64,000 nucleotides of DNA from Saccharopolyspora shandongensis. Lineage in GTDB: Bacteria > Actinomycetota > Actinomycetes > Mycobacteriales > Pseudonocardiaceae. Of this stretch, positions 36,417 to 46,962 are shown piece after piece. The notes below the pieces were generated by a model. It worked only from the letters and a program-made list of their open reading frames with translations. It had not been told where the DNA came from and made no database searches. Location of the stretch: positions 1 through 64,000 of the forward strand of contig NZ_FNOK01000035.1 in the NCBI RefSeq assembly GCF_900106995.1. Reading direction: 5' to 3'. Made by a program: the position numbers and the translations under genes. Position 1 is the first letter of the stretch. Each line of letters begins with the position of its first letter.

Positions 36417-39206
36417 GTGGCTCTGACCAATGCGGTGATACTCGGGCGCGACGAGGAAATTCGCGCATTGGACAGCTTGATCAATGCGGTGGCCGGTGGA
36501 AACGGAAGCGCCGCGCAGTTGTCCGGCGAGCCCGGCATCGGCAAATCGACGTTGCTGCAACGCGCCGCCGATGAGTGCCGGCAGCGCGGCTTCCTGGTCC
36601 TGCACGGCAGCCCGGAAGCGATGGAGTCCGATACCCCGTTCGCCGCGTTGGCCGGCTATTTCGGTCTCGACCGCATCCGGCCGGCCCCTGAACTGGCCGA
36701 CCTGGCGGAACTGCTGTCCGCCGGTGAGCGGCACGGCCGGATTCCCGGCGCCGCGCGCTGGGAGTACGTGGTCACCGAGTCCGCGGTCGAGCTGATCGAG
36801 AAGCAGGCGGCCCGGCAACCCGTCGCATTGCTGCTGGACGACATGCATTGGGCCGATTCGGCGAGCCTGGTGGTGGTGCACCGGATCGCCCGCCTGCTCA
36901 GGCAGCTGCCGGTGCTGCTGGTTTGTGCTCATCGCCCCGTCCCGGCCGGCCCCGAACTGGGCCGGCTGTTGCACGGACTGGCCCGCGACGGCGCGTTGAC
37001 GATGCGGTTGGAGCCGCTTTCGCCAGGGACAGCGGCGGAGCTCACCGAACGCATCTTGGCCGAGCCCGCCACCGAAGCCGTGCTCGAATTGGTGGCCGGC
37101 GCGGCCGGAAACCCGTTTTACATCGAGGAACTGGTGTCGTCGCTGAACGAAACCGGCGGTTGGGCCACCGGTGCCGCACCGCCCTCGTTCACGGAGGCGG
37201 TGCACCGCAAGCTCGACTTCCTGTCGTCGCGCTCCCGCGATGTGCTGCGCATGATGGCGGTGCTCGGCGGCCGGGTGCCGATCCAGGAGCTTTCGGCGGC
37301 CTCCGGGCACTCCCCCCTCGAGCTGTGGAACCTGGTTCGCGACGCCGTCGACAACGGGTTGCTGGTCGAGGACGGCGACCGGATCGCCTTCCGGCACGAC
37401 CTGATCCGCCAGGCGATGATGGCGGCGCTGTCGGAGACGCTGCGGCAGCCAATGTTGCTGGAGGCCGGTCGCGCGCTGGCGGAGACCGGCGCACCGGCCC
37501 ACCGGGTGGCCCAGTACCTACTGGCCGGGGGCACGCTGGATTCCGCTTCGATCGACTGGCTTATCGAATCCGCGATCACCCTGATCCGGCGCTCCTCAGA
37601 GACCGCGATCGGGCTCCTCACCATGGCACGGGCGCAGCTCGGCGCGACCAGCGCCCGGGCCGACATGCTGCGCTTCCTGCACGTGATCGCACTGCAGTGG
37701 GCGGGGCACGGCGCCGATGCCGAGGCTGCGGCCCGCTCGGCGTTGGCCCAGAACCGCACCCCCGCCCTCACCGCCCAGCTGCGCTGGTCGATCGCCCGCG
37801 GCTGCATCCTGCAAGGAAACGTGCGCGGCGCGACCGAAGCGACGGAAGCAACCATCTCCGCTGGTGCGCTCGACCCGGTCGAACTCGGCAGAATGCACGC
37901 GGCACTCGCGCAGTACTCCTACCTCCTGGGAAATGCCGAAGACTCGACGCGCAACGCCGAGGCAGCCCTTCGGCTCGGCGAGCAGACCGGTGACTCCTAC
38001 ACCGTGGCGGCAGGTCAGCACCTGCTCGGCTCCAGAAAACTGGAGACCGGGGATCCGGCGGGCGCCCTCACACTCGTGACCGCGGCCCGCTCGTCTTGGG
38101 GCGATCAGGAATTCGGCCCGGACAGCGACGACCTCGGAATCCAGCTGCTGCAGGCGAACTGCCTGCTGGAGCTGGACCAACTGGACGCGGCCGAGCAATG
38201 CCTGCGCGAGGGATTGCCGGCCTCCGAGGCCTGCGGTAGTCCGGCCTTGCCGTGGTACTCCGCCGTCTCCGCGCGAATCGCCTACGAACAGGGTAGCTGG
38301 GAGGACGGGCTCGCCGAGATCCAGGCCGGCCACGAGCCGGCTGATCCGTTCGGCCAACAGGCCGCGCTGCGCATGCAGGAGGCGCTGATCCGGATCCACC
38401 GGGACGAACCGCTTGCACCGCTGCGCTTCCCCGAAGTCGCCGGCCCGGCCTACCTTTACGAGTACCTCTACCGGTGGGCGCTGGCGCTGGACGCGGAGCG
38501 GGCCGGCAGTCCGGAGACCGCGCTGGCGCTGCATCTCGCCCACACCAGGCAGGCGACGGACAAACGAGGCCAGGCCGCACTGGTCCACCACACCTGGGTC
38601 GATTTGGCCCGGGTCGCGATCACCGTGGACGATCGCGGGGTGCTCGACGAGTTGGTGCCGCCCGCACGGGACTGGCAGCGGCGGTGCCCGACGCCGGTGA
38701 AAAGCGGCCTGGTGGCCGTGCTGCGCGGCGGCGCAGCAGGCGATCCGGAGCTGCTGGCGGCGGGAGCGCGTGACTTCCAGGACGGAGGCCGCCCGCTGCT
38801 GGCCGGGCAGGCTTGGGAAATCACGGCGTATGTCGCCGCGGCGGCGGATGTCAAGGCCGACGCGTTGGCAGCGCTCGAAAAAGCGGTCAGCGCCTTCCAG
38901 GAGCTCGATGCGCGTTGGGATCTGCGTCGCGTCGAGCAGTGGGCGCGGAGTTCGGGCCTTCGGCGCAAGCGGCGGTCGGCGAACCGGCCGACCACCGGTT
39001 GGGACTCGTTGACACCAACGGAAGTTCGCGTCGCGCTGCTGGTGGCCGAGGGGCTGTCCAATCCGGACATCGCGAGCAGGCTGAAGGTGTCCCGCCGGAC
39101 GATCCAGTCCCACGTCTCCAGCGTGCTGGCCAAACTCGACTGCCGGTCCAGGGTGGAACTGGCCGTCATCGCCAGCAAGCACCGCCCGCAGCAGGCGGAG
39201 GGCTGA
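36417..39206 (+). CDS. second LAL-type LuxR-family regulator
   Basis: The 929-residue protein is a paralogue of the preceding one. It has Walker A LSGEPGIGKSTLLQRAADEC and Walker B VALLLDDMHWADSASLVVVH. The sensor-like NPFYIEELVSSLNETGG is followed by the long TPR-like region. The LuxR helix-turn-helix is LTPTEVRVALLVAEGLSNPD, IASRLKVSRRTIQSHVSSVL. The first 200 residues of the two proteins align closely, so tandem duplication or co-inheritance is likely. Both frames are intact although the nearby P450 and ferredoxin are broken. It starts at a GTG. Confidence 0.93.
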   Translation: MALTNAVILGRDEEIRALDSLINAVAGGNGSAAQLSGEPGIGKSTLLQRAADECRQRGFLVLHGSPEAMESDTPFAALAGYFGLDRIRPAPELADLAELLSAGERHGRIPGAARWEYVVTESAVELIEKQAARQPVALLLDDMHWADSASLVVVHRIARLLRQLPVLLVCAHRPVPAGPELGRLLHGLARDGALTMRLEPLSPGTAAELTERILAEPATEAVLELVAGAAGNPFYIEELVSSLNETGGWATGAAPPSFTEAVHRKLDFLSSRSRDVLRMMAVLGGRVPIQELSAASGHSPLELWNLVRDAVDNGLLVEDGDRIAFRHDLIRQAMMAALSETLRQPMLLEAGRALAETGAPAHRVAQYLLAGGTLDSASIDWLIESAITLIRRSSETAIGLLTMARAQLGATSARADMLRFLHVIALQWAGHGADAEAAARSALAQNRTPALTAQLRWSIARGCILQGNVRGATEATEATISAGALDPVELGRMHAALAQYSYLLGNAEDSTRNAEAALRLGEQTGDSYTVAAGQHLLGSRKLETGDPAGALTLVTAARSSWGDQEFGPDSDDLGIQLLQANCLLELDQLDAAEQCLREGLPASEACGSPALPWYSAVSARIAYEQGSWEDGLAEIQAGHEPADPFGQQAALRMQEALIRIHRDEPLAPLRFPEVAGPAYLYEYLYRWALALDAERAGSPETALALHLAHTRQATDKRGQAALVHHTWVDLARVAITVDDRGVLDELVPPARDWQRRCPTPVKSGLVAVLRGGAAGDPELLAAGARDFQDGGRPLLAGQAWEITAYVAAAADVKADALAALEKAVSAFQELDARWDLRRVEQWARSSGLRRKRRSANRPTTGWDSLTPTEVRVALLVAEGLSNPDIASRLKVSRRTIQSHVSSVLAKLDCRSRVELAVIASKHRPQQAEG

Positions 39207-39299
39207 CACCGGCCGTGGGCTCGGCCGCGAACAAAGCAGTGCAATGCGCGCGACAACGAAACGAGCCGTTCCTCCGGGGGTTCCGGCAGCTCTGAGGCG

Positions 39300-42200
39300 T
39301 CACGCGCTGGCGACCTCGCCCGCGCCGGGCACGTCTTCCGGCAGTAGCAGGCACAGGTCTTCCAGTGTCGGCGAGGCGGTCAACCGCAGCCGCTTCGCGT
39401 GGCGGGTCACCGCCGCGTCCATCACCTGCCGCGCATACCGGCCGTTGCCGAACGACGGACCACGCTGCGCGGCCACGAAATGCGAACGCAACGCCGCGAC
39501 CGTCGGCCCGGTGCACTCATAACCCGCCGACGCGGCATGCTGGGTGACGATCGTGACCAGCTCATCATTGCTGTAGTCAGCGAACCTGACACGCTGGGAA
39601 AACCTGGACGACAAACCCGGGTTCGCCGCCAGGAACTCCTCCATCTGCTCCTCATACCCGGCTGCGACGACCACCACCTCGTCGCGGTGGTCCTCCATCA
39701 GCTTCACGAGGGTGTCGATGGCTTCCTGCCCGAAATCCCCACCCGTGGATCGCTTCACCGACAGCGTGTACGCCTCGTCGATGAACAGCACCCCGCCACG
39801 CGCCCGATCGAACGCCTCGGTCGTCCGATGCGCCGTGTGACCGATGTACTCACCCACCAGATCCGCCCGGCCCACCTCGACCACCTGCCCACGCGCCAGA
39901 ATCCCCAACGCAGCCAGAATCTCGCCATAAAGCCGCGCGATGGTCGTCTTACCCGTACCAGGCGGCCCACCGAAGATCAGATGCCTACTCAACGACGGCA
40001 CCGGCAGCCCCGCCGCCTGACGCTGCCGGGCCGAAGCGAGCAAGTCGACCATGTTGCCGACCTCCTGCTTGACATCACCAAGCCCCACCATCTGGTGCAA
40101 CTTGTTCAACAGCAGATCCACCTTCGCCATGTCGGTGTTCGCCGCACCCGCCCCGACACCACTGCCGGGCAGCGCACCGATATCCTCCGGCAGCAACCGC
40201 GTCATCGCCACCGGATTCAGATCAGGGTCATCGGCCAGCCGGTACGCCTGACGCCCGATCATCTCCTCGAACACCTTCCTCGCGGTACGCCCATTACCGA
40301 AGGACTCATCGCGCGGCAGCTTGTCGAAATAGGACAGCACCGCCTCCTTCGTCTCGAACTCCAAGCGGTAGTCGTTGGCCCGGCACATGCCCTCGACGAT
40401 CGTGACCAACTCCGCCGAGGAGTAATCGGCGAACTCGATCGTCCGGGAGAACCGGGAACCAAGACCCGGGTTGGTCGCCAGGAACTTGCGCATCTCAAGG
40501 GTGTAGCCCGCAACGATCACCACAACATCGTCCCGGTGGTCCTCCATCAGCTTGACCAGGGTGTCCACCGCCTCCTGCCCGAAATCCGGGCCACTGCCAC
40601 CAGAAGCCGACAGCGTGTAAGCCTCGTCGATGAACAGCACCCCACCCAACGCCTTCTCAAAGCACTCCGACGTCTTCAACGCCGTGCCACCGACGACACT
40701 GGCCACCAGATCAGCGCGCCCCACCTCGATCAACTGCCCAGAGCGCAACACCCCCAGCTCCGCCAGAATCTTGCCGTACAGCCGGGCAACCGTCGTCTTA
40801 CCCGTACCAGGAGCACCGGCGAACACCAGATGCCTGCTCATCGGCGGCATCGGCAAACCGACCGCCGCCCGCTTCTCAGCCATCTGCTCCAACCGCGTCA
40901 ACACCTCCACCTCACGCTTCACATCAGTGAGCCCGACCAACACATCCAGCTCACCCAACAGCTCGCCGAGCCGCCCCTCGGACCTGCGTTTGACCGGCGG
41001 TTCCGAGCCGGCGTCCGCCTTCGGCGGGGCCACCGGCGGGGTGGAGGGCGTCCGCGAGCTGCCGAACCGCTGCGGTTCGGCAGCGATGTCGGCGGCGTCG
41101 GCGGACGAATCGCTTTCCGGATCGCCGTTCTGCCTGCTGGTGATCCCGCTGACCCGCAGGTTGTCGCGCCGGACGAGCACTTGGATGCCGGCGCCGCGGT
41201 TTTCGCGAGTGATGCAGTTGCGGATGGTGATGGACTCGGTGGAGCCGACTGTGATGCCGTCGCCGCCGTTGCCGAAGATCTCGCAGCTGTCCAGGACGCC
41301 GGAGGAGCCCTCAGCCCATTCCAGGCCGGAATCTTCGCAGTCCCGGATCCTGGTCTGCTCCAGAGCCACCGAGGAGGCGCTGGCAGCCAGCAGGCCCCGC
41401 TGCCCCGCGGCGGAAAGCTCGCAGCCGCGCAGCACCGCTTGGCTCCCCGACACCAGCACGTTCGACTCGCCGCTGTCCGAGATGGTGACGCTGCGCAGGT
41501 CCGCGGACCCCTGCTCGGTGACCCTGAGCCCGGCGCCGCCCGCACCGGACACCACCACGTCTTCGGCCTCCAGGCTCGCCTTCCCGGTCAGCAGCATGCC
41601 GTCGGTGGCCGGTTTCGTCACGGTGCCGCCGACGATGGACACCGCCGCGGACCGGATCTCGATCGCGGATCCACCGGCTCGCTGCACGCTCAGGTCGCGG
41701 AAGGACGCGCTGCCGTTCTCGGTCACCACCACCGCCGTGGCGCCGGAGCCGTCCACCAGCAATTCGGCGAAGGACGGCGACGAGCCGGAGATCCACACAC
41801 CTGCATCCCCGGATTCCACGACCGAGCAGTCGGTGAAGGTGCCACCGGAACCTTCCAGCACGTGCATGCCGTATCCGGCGGGCTGCCGGATACGGAGGCC
41901 CCGCACCTCGGGCGCGGCCTGCTGCATCAGCACCAGTCCCTGCGCTGCGGGGGATTCGACGACGCAGTTCTCCACCAGCGGCGCCGAACCCGACGCGATC
42001 AGCAGCCCGGCGCCGGCGGCCTCGGCGATCGTGGTCCCGATGAGACGCACCGCGCTGTGCCCCTCGACGACAACGGCGGGATTGCCGGTCCGCGCGATCC
42101 GGCAATCGCGCACCTCGCCCCGCGCGCGCTCGGCGGCCAGCACGGCGCTGCCCCCGGCATCGGTGATCGTGCAGTCGACGAACTGCGGGTTGGCGCCGGT

Positions 42201-42716
42201 GCGGATCACCACGGCGGCGGCATTGAACCCGCTGAGCTTGCATCCGCCGAAGCGGCCCTCCGCGCCGTCGACCGCGATCACGCCGGCCCCGGTCGGGTTG
42301 CTGAATTCGGTGCCGTTGGCACTGGCCTCGGCCTGACCGTGCACGTAGAGCGCGGCGGCGGAGGATGCCTGGACCCGGCATTCCTCGAGCCGCAGGCGGC
42401 CCGTCGGCACGTCGATCGCCGAGGTTTCTGATCCACTGTGGACGACCGTGATGCCCGACAGGACGACGCTTTCCGCGGCCATCACGATCGCCGGATCGCC
42501 GCTGGACTCGATGCGGACCCCGCCGGGCGCGCCGGCCGCGGACAGCGTCACGTCCTGGCTCAGCTCGACCGACTCGGCGTACGTGCCGGGCTGGATCGAG
42601 ATGACGTCGCCACTGGTCGCCGCCGCCACCGCGTCACCAATGGTGCGGAAGGAGTCCGGGTCCGTCGCCGAGACCGAAAGCATCGTCCTGGTGTGGCTCA
42701 TCTTCGCCCCAGTCAT
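39300..42716 (-). CDS. parallel beta-helix fused to two CbxX/CfqX-type AAA+ ATPase domains
   Basis: The 1,138-residue protein has three parts. Residues 1-540 form a right-handed beta-helix with many short rungs ([60 protein letters not shown]). A Pro/Ser linker leads to AAA+ domain 1 (Walker [19 protein letters not shown], Walker [20 protein letters not shown], sensor [14 protein letters not shown]). AAA+ domain 2 has [38 protein letters not shown] and [14 protein letters not shown]. Both ATPase sites look complete. The AAA domains are of the kind found in EccA of type VII secretion, but EccA has a TPR N-terminus and one such domain. The start overlaps the stop of the preceding gene (ATGA). 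It is probably a remodelling or loading ATPase for the giant effector upstream; this role is inferred. Confidence 0.9.
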   Translation of the reverse strand: MTGAKMSHTRTMLSVSATDPDSFRTIGDAVAAATSGDVISIQPGTYAESVELSQDVTLSAAGAPGGVRIESSGDPAIVMAAESVVLSGITVVHSGSETSAIDVPTGRLRLEECRVQASSAAALYVHGQAEASANGTEFSNPTGAGVIAVDGAEGRFGGCKLSGFNAAAVVIRTGANPQFVDCTITDAGGSAVLAAERARGEVRDCRIARTGNPAVVVEGHSAVRLIGTTIAEAAGAGLLIASGSAPLVENCVVESPAAQGLVLMQQAAPEVRGLRIRQPAGYGMHVLEGSGGTFTDCSVVESGDAGVWISGSSPSFAELLVDGSGATAVVVTENGSASFRDLSVQRAGGSAIEIRSAAVSIVGGTVTKPATDGMLLTGKASLEAEDVVVSGAGGAGLRVTEQGSADLRSVTISDSGESNVLVSGSQAVLRGCELSAAGQRGLLAASASSVALEQTRIRDCEDSGLEWAEGSSGVLDSCEIFGNGGDGITVGSTESITIRNCITRENRGAGIQVLVRRDNLRVSGITSRQNGDPESDSSADAADIAAEPQRFGSSRTPSTPPVAPPKADAGSEPPVKRRSEGRLGELLGELDVLVGLTDVKREVEVLTRLEQMAEKRAAVGLPMPPMSRHLVFAGAPGTGKTTVARLYGKILAELGVLRSGQLIEVGRADLVASVVGGTALKTSECFEKALGGVLFIDEAYTLSASGGSGPDFGQEAVDTLVKLMEDHRDDVVVIVAGYTLEMRKFLATNPGLGSRFSRTIEFADYSSAELVTIVEGMCRANDYRLEFETKEAVLSYFDKLPRDESFGNGRTARKVFEEMIGRQAYRLADDPDLNPVAMTRLLPEDIGALPGSGVGAGAANTDMAKVDLLLNKLHQMVGLGDVKQEVGNMVDLLASARQRQAAGLPVPSLSRHLIFGGPPGTGKTTIARLYGEILAALGILARGQVVEVGRADLVGEYIGHTAHRTTEAFDRARGGVLFIDEAYTLSVKRSTGGDFGQEAIDTLVKLMEDHRDEVVVVAAGYEEQMEEFLAANPGLSSRFSQRVRFADYSNDELVTIVTQHAASAGYECTGPTVAALRSHFVAAQRGPSFGNGRYARQVMDAAVTRHAKRLRLTASPTLEDLCLLLPEDVPGAGEVASA

Positions 42717-43681
42717 TCTTCAGTCGCGGTCAGGGACAAAGCATCGCGCACGCAATGCAGATCGAGCTTGCTCAGCCCGGATGGCGGCGCCCCGGCGGCG
42801 GCCACGTGCGCGACGAGATCGGGATCGGGCTCCAGCCAGTGCCGTTCGAGGTAGTGGCAGACCGCGTCGTTCCAGATCCAGGTGCCATCGGACCGGAAGT
42901 TCAGCGCTACCACGGCACCCTGGTCCGGGTCGAGCACGTCGTCCATCCGGCCGTCGGTGGCGAGCACCACCGGCCCGGCCCGCAGGTAGGCCAGCAGCCG
43001 ATCCCGTTCCGCCTGGTCCAGGCGGTGGTGATCGGGGCGGAAGAACGGGGTGCCCGCCGTGTCGGTGCCGTCGAAGACCCTCGCGAGATGTGCTCGCGGC
43101 GGCGCCGCGGTCCAGGTCAGCTCGGCGACCGCCAGGGCCGCCTCGTGGTAACCGGTCAGCTCCGCACCTTCCGCGAACACCTCGACCCGCGGCGTCTGCC
43201 CGGCCTCGGCCAGGCGGTGCTGGATCTCGGCGGTCAGCTCGACGACGTCGGCGTCCGCAGCGGCCTCGCCCAGATAGACCACATCGCCCGCGGCCCGGGC
43301 GGGTGCATCGATGTCCTTCGAGAGCCGAATGGCCCGCCACAGGGCTCGAAGGCCGCCAACGCCGTCCGCGGCCCGGACCGCAGCAGCGTCCCCGGCAGGA
43401 CTGTCCACTGTGGTGTTCCTGACGAACCGCCATGTCACGGGGTTCTCCGGTCTCGGGGTGCTCGCCAACGGCCCCGGATCGACTCCGTGCTCGGCGGCCA
43501 ACCCGGCGAGCATTTCCTGCTCCCATTCGGACAGTGCGAATCCGCCCGCGATCAGCACATCGGCGATCTCGTCCAGCTCGTCATCTGCGAGGCAGGTCCG
43601 CAAGCCCGCCAGTTCGGCGTCGGGAACCCTCCCGGCGAGATTCAGCAGCAGCCGATGCACCTCCGACCGCTCGACGCTCAC
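42713..43681 (-). CDS. 322-residue protein of the effector operon, unknown function
   Basis: Its GTG start overlaps the stop of the 1,094-residue gene (GTGA), and its own stop overlaps the start of the AAA+ gene, so the three are translationally coupled. The N-terminal 100 residues are helical and acidic ([40 protein letters not shown]). The C-terminal part is mixed alpha/beta with [20 protein letters not shown] and [20 protein letters not shown]. This end resembles small intracellular adaptor or immunity-type proteins more than enzymes. No catalytic motif, signal peptide or membrane helix is seen. I do not recognise a family. Confidence 0.75.
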   Translation of the reverse strand: MSVERSEVHRLLLNLAGRVPDAELAGLRTCLADDELDEIADVLIAGGFALSEWEQEMLAGLAAEHGVDPGPLASTPRPENPVTWRFVRNTTVDSPAGDAAAVRAADGVGGLRALWRAIRLSKDIDAPARAAGDVVYLGEAAADADVVELTAEIQHRLAEAGQTPRVEVFAEGAELTGYHEAALAVAELTWTAAPPRAHLARVFDGTDTAGTPFFRPDHHRLDQAERDRLLAYLRAGPVVLATDGRMDDVLDPDQGAVVALNFRSDGTWIWNDAVCHYLERHWLEPDPDLVAHVAAAGAPPSGLSKLDLHCVRDALSLTATEE

Positions 43682-46600
43682 CGCGCGCTCCCCGGTTCCG
43701 GGATTTCGAAGGGATTGGACGGTTCTCCCGGCAAGAAGGCGAACCGCGACCTGTCCGCATCGGAGAACACCGCCGCGGGCAGGCCGTCACGGGCCTTCGC
43801 CGCCGCGGTCAGCCGCGCCAGGATCCGGTCGTCGTGGCGTTGCCGCGCCTCCTCCGAACGCTGCTTCCCCGTCTCGGCGAGCAACACCCGGGGACATTCG
43901 GCATCGACGTCCACCGCGAGCACCCGGAACACCGTCGCGGGCAGGAACATGACGTCCGCGACGGCTGTTTCCTCGGTGAGCCCGCCGAGCCGTCGCGCGG
44001 TGACCGACCAGATCAGCACCTCGACCGCGCCAGGAACGGCCGCAGTGGGATCGGATGCGCCCGCCATCGGCGCGGGCTCGAACAATTCGGTGCCGACCAC
44101 GTAATCCCCGGCCCCGGTCGCGATGTCCGGGCCACCGCGGACCACGACCCCCTGCAGAGACGGAAGCCGGCGTAGACCACCGACCAGGCAGGAGATGTAC
44201 GGGAAGTGGACCGACGCGTCGCCGGCGCGGATCGCCTCGACCACCTCGACCTGGTCCGACGTCGCGAACACGCGGATGGCTGCGAGTTCCGTCATCATCG
44301 CGTCGTCGACCGATCCCCCGCCGCGCAGCCCGGGTCGCTCGGCCAGCAGTCGCGATACCGCCCTGGTCGCCGCGTCGTAGCGCCAGCCCAGCGACTTCCG
44401 GAACTGCTGGCGCTCCGCATCCGTGCCGACGTGGTCGGCCAGCATGAGCGGTCGAGCGGGCCCGGAGTCGTGTTGCGGCTCCGCCTCGGCTGCCTGTTCC
44501 GCTGCGGCGATACCAGGGGCCGGCGCGGGGTCGGGAACCTGATCGGCGACGGCGTCGGCAGGTTCCGTTGCGGCAGCAGATTCCTGGGCGACGGTGGGGT
44601 CTGCGGCGACGACGGCAGTGCCCGGTGTGGCGGCAGTGCCCGAGATCGCGACAGGGCGCGGCGTGGCCTCGGGTTCGGCTGTGGCGGGCTTCGGCGCCAA
44701 CGTCGCGTAAACATCGGCGGCGGTGGACGTCGGCACCACCGCAGGCGGACCGGGAGCGGCCGCGGCCGGCCGGTGTTCCGCGACCGCCGGTTCCGCTACG
44801 CGGGATCGTTCGCGCTCCACCGCAGAGCCCAGAGCGGAAAGCCCCCGGTCGGCCGGCTGGTCGACGAGGGACTGGCGCGAGCTCCCGATCGGCGCCCGCA
44901 CAGCCGTTGCGACAGGACCCGCCGAAGCGGCTGCGGGGTTGGCTGCTGCGAGGTTGGCGGCGGCCGGTTCGGACGGTTCCGGGGCGCCCGTGGTCTGGTC
45001 GGCCGATTCCGCAGCCTCCGCAACGGGTTTCGCCGGCGGCTCGGCGGATTTCGGCCCCATACGTGGGGGCACTGCCGGCGCGAAGATCGGCACTTGCACC
45101 GAGGCGGTCGTGACGGGCAGCGCGGCCAGTCCCCCGCCTGCTGCGGGCGCGGTCGCCGGAGTGCTGAGCTCGGTAGCCGGTTCATCCTCCGCCGGCGCAT
45201 TGCCGCGCGGAGAGCCCGGTCCCGCCGAATCCGGCTCGCCCTCGGGATCCCGCGTGGTCGCAGCGCCACCGTCGCGCCATCCGTCTCCCGACGGCCGCAT
45301 CCGGCCGTCGGCATCGATCGCGACGTGCACCGACGGCCGGAACCGGACATCGGGATGCGCCGGAGGTTCCGGTGCGGGCCCGGCAGCGACCGGCTCGGGG
45401 GGGTTTCCGGTCGCTGCCGGGCCATGACCGGCAGCGACCGGAAGAGGTCTGATCGCTGCCGGAGCGGGTTCGGCAGCGACCAGACGGGGGTTGGCCGCAG
45501 CCGGGATGGGTCCGGCAGCGACCGCAGGGGGGTCGATCGCTGCCGAGTCGGGGGGAACAACAGAAGCCGAAGCCACCGGCAGATCTGTCACTACCGGCAG
45601 CACCTCGGTGGCCGATGAGTCCCACGGGTGCGCCTCACCGCCGGTGACCGAGGCGGCTGGGATGACCGCTGGGCCGGGGCCCGACGCGGTGAGCACGTGC
45701 ACCCCGAGGCTCAGCGCGCGGCCGAGCCCGGCGAGATAGCCCGGGGCGGCGTGCGGGGTGGCGACCAGCCGCAGCCGTGCGCGGGTTTCCGCGGGCAGCA
45801 GCCGAACCATGCGCTCGACCGTCGTCAGCACTCGGCCGGGCGGCGGGCCCGCCGCTGCGGTGACCACCAGGTTCACCACTTCCGGATCGGTCGCTAGGCG
45901 CGAGGCGACCGGATCCACCGGGGTGCGCACGGGCCGCACCAGCAACCCGGACGGCAGCACGTCGACCAACCAGCCGTCCTGCAGCCAGTACGCGCCGACT
46001 CCCGCGCCGACCATTCCCGGCAGGGGCTGGACCCAATTGCGCGGGAGCGGCGGAACGCCCGGCCGGTGCAGGCTCTCAAGGACGAACGGCAGCCAGGCCC
46101 GTTGCCCGGCCGCGTCCAGCGACTTCCACGTCTTCGCGCCGTCCGGGAGGTACTGCGGGACGGCGTGGCAGCAGTGGACCGGGATGCCGAGCAGGTCGGC
46201 GAGCCGCTGCGCCAGCGGCCGGGCGGGGTCCGGTTCGGGGCCGTAGCAGATCAGCCCGAGCGTCTGGCGCAACTTGCCGGGCAGGGCCGCGACCAGCCCC
46301 GCGAGCGCCTCCAGGCCGGGCTGTTCCTCACCGGGAGCCCCCACCACGATGGCGAGCCGGGCGCCGGACACCGGCACGCCGTAAGCCATGTCGGACATCG
46401 GTCGCATGACCGCGCCGGCGGCCCGGACCCACAGCCCGGCGGGGATCGAGGTGATGCTGATGCGGGGATCGGCGGCACGGCTGCGCAGCGTCTCGGACAG
46501 CGGGCCCTGCCAGGAGGGGATGGGATGGCGCGGGCCGGTGTGGGTCTTGTGCTTGCCCGGCCGGAAACCGACCCAGCCGGTGGCCTCGCCGACCGAGAAC

Positions 46601-46962
46601 AACTCCCCGCCGGGCAGCATGAGGAGGTTCCCGTCCGGGGCCACGACCTCGACGTTCAGCCGCTCGGAAAGGCGCGCGGCCAACGGAGCCCGGCCGTCGG
46701 GGCCGGCCAGGCCGGAGCGACCGACCAGCAGCCGAATTCCCGGCATCGGGCCGGAGTCACCGGGGCGCAACTGTGTCTGGAGGTCGGCCAGCACCTCGTG
46801 TTCGAGCTGGTCGAAGGCTTCGAGCGCGGTGTGGTCGATGAAAACTCGGGCACGACTGTCGTCGGCCGCGTGCCTGGCGGCCATGCCCGCGCCGGCGACC
46901 TGCGTGTCCGCGGATCGCACCACAACGCCCGCGCCGTTCCGTTCGACGACCAACGCGCCCAT
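43678..46962 (-). CDS. 1,094-residue Ala/Pro-rich protein with ART-like C-terminal domain
   Basis: The ATG at 46962 has a strong GGAAGGAGG site. Residues 1-450 form a folded region (IRLLVGRSGLAGPDGRAPLA, LNVEVVAPDGNLLMLPGGEL, WVGFRPGKHKTHTGPRHPIP), a pattern seen in large actinobacterial secreted or T7SS-linked proteins. Residues 455-870 are Ala/Pro-rich and repetitive (VAAGP, VAAEP units). The last 220 residues end in an ADP-ribosyltransferase-like fold: LVGGLRRLPSLQGVVVRGG, VEVLIWSVTARRLGG and VADVMFLPATVFRVLAVD. The Arg (VVVRG) and Ser (IWSVT) positions are present, but no clear ExE is seen, so activity is doubtful. It heads the three-gene overlapping operon. Confidence 0.82.
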   Translation of the reverse strand: MGALVVERNGAGVVVRSADTQVAGAGMAARHAADDSRARVFIDHTALEAFDQLEHEVLADLQTQLRPGDSGPMPGIRLLVGRSGLAGPDGRAPLAARLSERLNVEVVAPDGNLLMLPGGELFSVGEATGWVGFRPGKHKTHTGPRHPIPSWQGPLSETLRSRAADPRISITSIPAGLWVRAAGAVMRPMSDMAYGVPVSGARLAIVVGAPGEEQPGLEALAGLVAALPGKLRQTLGLICYGPEPDPARPLAQRLADLLGIPVHCCHAVPQYLPDGAKTWKSLDAAGQRAWLPFVLESLHRPGVPPLPRNWVQPLPGMVGAGVGAYWLQDGWLVDVLPSGLLVRPVRTPVDPVASRLATDPEVVNLVVTAAAGPPPGRVLTTVERMVRLLPAETRARLRLVATPHAAPGYLAGLGRALSLGVHVLTASGPGPAVIPAASVTGGEAHPWDSSATEVLPVVTDLPVASASVVPPDSAAIDPPAVAAGPIPAAANPRLVAAEPAPAAIRPLPVAAGHGPAATGNPPEPVAAGPAPEPPAHPDVRFRPSVHVAIDADGRMRPSGDGWRDGGAATTRDPEGEPDSAGPGSPRGNAPAEDEPATELSTPATAPAAGGGLAALPVTTASVQVPIFAPAVPPRMGPKSAEPPAKPVAEAAESADQTTGAPEPSEPAAANLAAANPAAASAGPVATAVRAPIGSSRQSLVDQPADRGLSALGSAVERERSRVAEPAVAEHRPAAAAPGPPAVVPTSTAADVYATLAPKPATAEPEATPRPVAISGTAATPGTAVVAADPTVAQESAAATEPADAVADQVPDPAPAPGIAAAEQAAEAEPQHDSGPARPLMLADHVGTDAERQQFRKSLGWRYDAATRAVSRLLAERPGLRGGGSVDDAMMTELAAIRVFATSDQVEVVEAIRAGDASVHFPYISCLVGGLRRLPSLQGVVVRGGPDIATGAGDYVVGTELFEPAPMAGASDPTAAVPGAVEVLIWSVTARRLGGLTEETAVADVMFLPATVFRVLAVDVDAECPRVLLAETGKQRSEEARQRHDDRILARLTAAAKARDGLPAAVFSDADRSRFAFLPGEPSNPFEIPEPGSAR

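Noticed and set aside
39399-42431. 1,010-codon plus-strand frame
   Set aside because: Antisense shadow of the AAA+ beta-helix gene, rich in His/Arg/Gln repeats.
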